A stretch of DNA of 8,191 nt from Halovenus sp. Lineage in GTDB: Archaea; Halobacteriota; Halobacteria; Halobacteriales; Haloarculaceae. The stretch is taken from NCBI GenBank assembly GCA_028274925.1, contig JAQCNR010000094.1, positions 1-8,191 on the forward strand. The letters are read 5' to 3'. This document shows, in pieces, positions 5,314 through 8,191 of this stretch (within the stretch, counting starts at the first letter, position 1; each line of letters starts with the position of its first letter). The notes under the pieces were generated by a model, which saw only the letters and a list, made by a program, of their open reading frames with translations, was not told the origin of the DNA and made no database searches. A program made the position numbers and the translations under genes.

Positions 5314-7374
5314 ATGACACACAATCTCGGTGTCGACGTCGGTGGCACGTTTACCGACGTCATCGTCTTCGACCAGGAGACACACGAACTGACCGTCGAC
5401 AAGGTGCTTTCGACGCCGTCGAACCCCTCAGAAGGAGTGATCGAGGGCGTGGGGGAGGCAGTCGAGAAGGCAGGCACAACGGTGGGAGACCTCGACCTGC
5501 TCTTTCACGGGACGACAGTCGTCACGAACATGTTGCTCGAAGAGACAGGGTCGCGGGTCGGGTTGCTCACCACGGCCGGCCACGAGGATGTCCTGCATCT
5601 GGCGCGGGCGTGGACGCCCGGACCGCTGTACGGCTGGATGGATATGGAGAAGCCAGACCCACTGGCAGACCTTGTCGACACACGCGGTATCGGGGAGACG
5701 ATTAGTTCACCAGACGGCGAGGAGACCGAACCGCTCGACGAAGCCGCCGTCAGGGAGGCCGTGCAGGACCTCGAAGCGGCCGGCGTCGAGTCGGTGACGG
5801 TTGCGCTGTTGAACTCCTATCTCAACCCCACCCACGAGCAGCGGGTGCGAGAGATCATCGAGGAAGAAGCGCCGGACCTCCCCGTTTCAATCTCCTCGGA
5901 AATCGTCCCGGAGTACGGTGAATACGAGCGAACGCTGACGACGGTCATCAACGACTACGCGCGGCCGACGGTTATCAACTATCTCGATGACCTCGACGAC
6001 TCGCTGGCGGCAATTGGCTCAGAGGCGACGATGAACGTCGTCCGGTCAGACGGGGGGCTGATGAGTTCGGCCGCGGCCAAAGACCGACCGGTGGATCTGG
6101 CGCTGTCCGGCCCCAGCGGCGGTGTCGTCGGCGCGGCGACCATCGCCGACAAGAAAGGTGTTCCCGACGTGCTGACACTCGATATGGGTGGCACGTCGAC
6201 AGACGTCTCCCTCGTCGAGGACGGCACTCCGGAAACGAGTCGCCAGACGAAGGTCGGCTATCGGGAGTTCAAATCACGCTCCGTGGACGTGAATACGGTC
6301 GGTGCCGGCGGTGGCTCGATCGCTCGCGTCCAGTTGAGCGGGTCGTTGCAGGTCGGTCCCGAGAGCGCCGGCGCAGACCCCGGCCCGGCCTCGTACGGAC
6401 AGGGCGGCGAACAGCCAACCGTCACTGACGCGAACGTCGTCCTCGGTCGCATCCCGCCGTCAGTCGAACTGGGCGGGAAGATGGAACTGGACCGCGAGGC
6501 TGCCCACGAAGCAGTCGCGACAGTTGCCGAGGAGCGCAACAGCACAGTCGAGGAGGCCGCACAGGCGATTCTCGACATCGTCAACGAGAATATGCACGGC
6601 GCGCTGCGGGTGGTGTCAGTCGAGCGTGGCTACGACCCCCGAGAGTTCGGGTTAGTCGCCTTCGGCGGCGCTGGGCCGATGCACGCCAACGCGCTGGCAG
6701 ATATCATGGGTGCGTACCCACTGATCATCCCGCCGGGGCCGGGCGTGATGTCTGCGTTCGGCTTCCTCACCTCGGACATCCAAAACGAGTTTAGCGAGAC
6801 CTACCTGCAGACCGACCAGGATGTCGACGGCGCAGCTGTCCACGACGAGTTGAAGACACTGGAAGCGGAGGCCGACGAGTGGCTGGCTGGTGAGGGTGTC
6901 CCCGAGTCAGACCGTGCCTTCGAGTACTTCGCAGAGTGTCGGTACTACCGGCAGGATATCCAGATGTCGATTCCGGTCGATGTGGAGAACCTGACCGAGA
7001 CTGGACTCGCGGAAATTAAGGCCGACTTCGAAGACCGCCACGACCGCCGATTTGGCTTCTCGCTCGACGCACCGCTCGAAATTGCGAATCTGCGAGTTAT
7101 CGGGAAAGGTCTGCTCGAAGGCGTGACTATCGAAGAGTCCGAGATGGCTGGGACAGACCCCTCGGCTGCCGAAGTCGAGCAGACGGAGGTGTACTTCGAC
7201 GGCGAGTACTACGATACGCCAACCTACGACCGGACGGCACTGCGCCCGGGTCACGAACTCGCCGGGCCAGCAATCGTCACCGGCGACGACTCGACGGTGG
7301 TCGTCCAGCCAGACCACGCCGCGACAATCGACCGCTATGGCAACATCGAAATCGAACGAGGTGAGGACCAATGA
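5314..7374 (+). CDS. hyuA: Hydantoinase/oxoprolinase A-type subunit (HyuA)
   Basis: A 686-residue ATP-dependent subunit of the hydantoinase/5-oxoprolinase/acetone-carboxylase superfamily. Residues 1-~185 are the N-terminal domain opening with the phosphate-binding loop LGVDVGGTFTDVIVFD (5-20), followed by FHGTTVVTNMLLE (64-76). The main domain (about 200-490) has VRSDGGLMS (243-251), LSGPSGGVVGA (264-274), the second ATP loop TLDMGGTSTDVSLV (288-301), the VGAGGGSIA turn (329-337), SAGADPGPASYG (351-362) and FGGAGPMHA (450-458). Residues about 500-686 are the C-terminal part. Family members hydrolyse ATP to activate a lactam, hydantoin or ketone; the substrate here is not readable. The start is the ATG at 5314, four residues before the conserved LGVDVGGT; an in-frame ATG at 5257 adds only unconserved text. 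It overlaps hyuB by 4 bases (ATGA), so the two are co-expressed. In 538-553 the text FAECRYYRQDIQMSIP differs from the more usual RY.GQ..EL.VP. Confidence 0.9.
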   Translation: MTHNLGVDVGGTFTDVIVFDQETHELTVDKVLSTPSNPSEGVIEGVGEAVEKAGTTVGDLDLLFHGTTVVTNMLLEETGSRVGLLTTAGHEDVLHLARAWTPGPLYGWMDMEKPDPLADLVDTRGIGETISSPDGEETEPLDEAAVREAVQDLEAAGVESVTVALLNSYLNPTHEQRVREIIEEEAPDLPVSISSEIVPEYGEYERTLTTVINDYARPTVINYLDDLDDSLAAIGSEATMNVVRSDGGLMSSAAAKDRPVDLALSGPSGGVVGAATIADKKGVPDVLTLDMGGTSTDVSLVEDGTPETSRQTKVGYREFKSRSVDVNTVGAGGGSIARVQLSGSLQVGPESAGADPGPASYGQGGEQPTVTDANVVLGRIPPSVELGGKMELDREAAHEAVATVAEERNSTVEEAAQAILDIVNENMHGALRVVSVERGYDPREFGLVAFGGAGPMHANALADIMGAYPLIIPPGPGVMSAFGFLTSDIQNEFSETYLQTDQDVDGAAVHDELKTLEAEADEWLAGEGVPESDRAFEYFAECRYYRQDIQMSIPVDVENLTETGLAEIKADFEDRHDRRFGFSLDAPLEIANLRVIGKGLLEGVTIEESEMAGTDPSAAEVEQTEVYFDGEYYDTPTYDRTALRPGHELAGPAIVTGDDSTVVVQPDHAATIDRYGNIEIERGEDQ
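7358..7364 (+). promoter_or_regulatory. Strong Shine-Dalgarno for hyuB inside hyuA
   Basis: GAGGTGA matches seven bases of the anti-Shine-Dalgarno of archaeal 16S rRNA (GGAGGTGA consensus) and ends six bases before the hyuB ATG. It lies in the last codons of hyuA and fixes the hyuB start. It contrasts with the absence of such a site before hyuA, vapB and cheF, as expected for an internal operon gene versus leaderless first genes. Confidence 0.75.
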
Positions 7375-8191
7375 GCACTGACACACCCGACTTCGTCGGC
7401 GACCACGATATTGACCGAACGACACTCGACATCATCGAGAGCACACTCGCGAACACCCGCGACGAGATGGACCGCGTTGTCGAAACGACGGCGATTAGTC
7501 CTGTGATCCGCGAGCAATCTGACCAGTTCCCGCTGATTGCCGACCCCGAGGGCCGGATGGTGATGGGCCAGTTCGGGTCGGCCATCGACGAGATTATCGA
7601 GAACTCGCCGTTCGAGCGCGATGAGCTCGAAGATGGTGACGTAATCGCCACCAACGACCCCTACGCCTGTGCGGGTGCCGTCTCGCACACGCCAGATATG
7701 CTCCTACTGCGGCCTATCTTCTACGAGGGCGACATGGTGGGCTATTCCAGCCAGTGGGGCAACCTGATGGACGTCGGCGGCAAGACACCGGGCAGTATGC
7801 CAGTGCAGGCCCGGACAATCTTCGAGGAGGGAATGCGTCTCCCGCCGGTCAAGTTGTACAAGGCCGGGGAGTTCGACGACGAACTCCTGCAGACGTTCGC
7901 ACACAACACTCGCCTGCCCGAACACGCCGAGGCCGATATCAAGGCACTCGCGGCAGGGACCAAAGCCGCCGAGAAGCGGATTCACGAACTCTGTGACCGC
8001 TTCGGCAAGGAGACCTATCTGGAAGCCTGTGACGCCATCCTCGACCGGACTCGTGACGGGATGATCGACCTCATCCACGAGTTCATCCCCGAGGGCGAGC
8101 GCTACACCTTCGTCGATTACGTCGACGACGACGGAATGGGTAACGGCCCGATCAAACTGAAACTCGAAATCTACCGTGAGGGCGAGACGGT
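7371..8191 (+). CDS. hyuB: Hydantoinase B/acetone carboxylase-type subunit (HyuB), 3' end missing
   Basis: The frame is open from the ATG at 7371 to the window end, giving 273 N-terminal residues; full-length HyuB proteins are usually about 500-600 residues. Seen in order: DRTTLDIIESTLANTRDEMDRVVETTAISPVIREQSDQFPLI (16-56), the family-typical helix and R-x-x-D-x-x-x entry to the core; ADPEGRMVMGQFG (57-69); DGDVIATNDPYACAGAVSHTPDMLLLRPIF (88-117), which carries the conserved NDPY and H-x-x-D elements; and QWGNLMDVGGKTPGSMP (128-144), the family's 'DVGG..PGSM' signature. HyuB subunits work with HyuA, which supplies ATP-driven activation. The NDPYACAGAVSHTPD wording, longer than the NDPY.GGTHL.D of many hydantoinases, hints at a carboxylase-like subgroup, but this is inference. 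Four-base overlap with hyuA and a strong internal Shine-Dalgarno indicate translational coupling. Confidence 0.9.
   Translation, partial: MSTDTPDFVGDHDIDRTTLDIIESTLANTRDEMDRVVETTAISPVIREQSDQFPLIADPEGRMVMGQFGSAIDEIIENSPFERDELEDGDVIATNDPYACAGAVSHTPDMLLLRPIFYEGDMVGYSSQWGNLMDVGGKTPGSMPVQARTIFEEGMRLPPVKLYKAGEFDDELLQTFAHNTRLPEHAEADIKALAAGTKAAEKRIHELCDRFGKETYLEACDAILDRTRDGMIDLIHEFIPEGERYTFVDYVDDDGMGNGPIKLKLEIYREGET

Noticed and set aside
5147..5320. N-terminal extension of CheF by 58 residues
   Set aside because: It crosses the TATATATA element and the hyuA start, and the text is unlike CheF. The ATG at 5146 gives the usual length.
7704..8078. 124-residue minus-strand open frame opposite hyuB
   Set aside because: hyuB carries clear family signatures across this region; the opposite frame shows none.

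Overview
The window looks like chromosome of a halophilic archaeon (class Halobacteria). The proteins are acidic (many Asp/Glu), codons favour G/C at the third position, and the set of families is typical: a Tat lipoprotein with an RR motif plus lipobox, a bacterio-opsin-activator-type HTH regulator, the archaeal chemotaxis adaptor CheF, and a VapBC pair. Long spurious frames opposite real genes, common in GC-rich haloarchaea, explain most unassigned open frames. I cannot name the genus.

Layout. (1) 1-837, plus strand: C-terminal part of a DyP/EfeB-like protein, cut by the window edge. (2) 839-1873, minus: a Tat-exported lipoprotein that looks like a P19/Tp34 iron-transport protein. It converges on gene 1 with one base between the stop codons, so the two together suggest a cell-surface iron or heme function. 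(3) 1941-2705, minus: YprB-like RNase H-fold exonuclease. (4) 2730-3371, minus: HTH_10 (Bat-type) regulator, 24 bases upstream of the exonuclease gene and probably co-transcribed with it. (5) 3442-4172, minus: vapB-vapC toxin-antitoxin pair overlapping by 4 bases, with an AT-rich promoter carrying repeated GTAAT/ATTAC units. (6) 4277-5146, minus: cheF. (7) 5314 to the window end, plus: hyuA and hyuB (hydantoinase/oxoprolinase/acetone-carboxylase superfamily), overlapping by 4 bases; hyuB runs off the edge.

The six complete minus-strand genes form a head-to-tail run from 5146 down to 839, probably of several transcripts. hyuAB diverges from cheF across a 167-base spacer with a TATATATA element. 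No tRNA, rRNA, CRISPR array, insertion sequence or attachment site was recognised. No stretch over 300 bases lacks a gene; the longest spacer is 5147-5313.

No clearly new system stands out. The points most worth a second look are the apparently duplicated P19-like domain in the lipoprotein next to the DyP-like protein, the iterated repeats upstream of vapB, the HTH_10/exonuclease pair, and cheF placed beside a hydantoinase/carboxylase operon.
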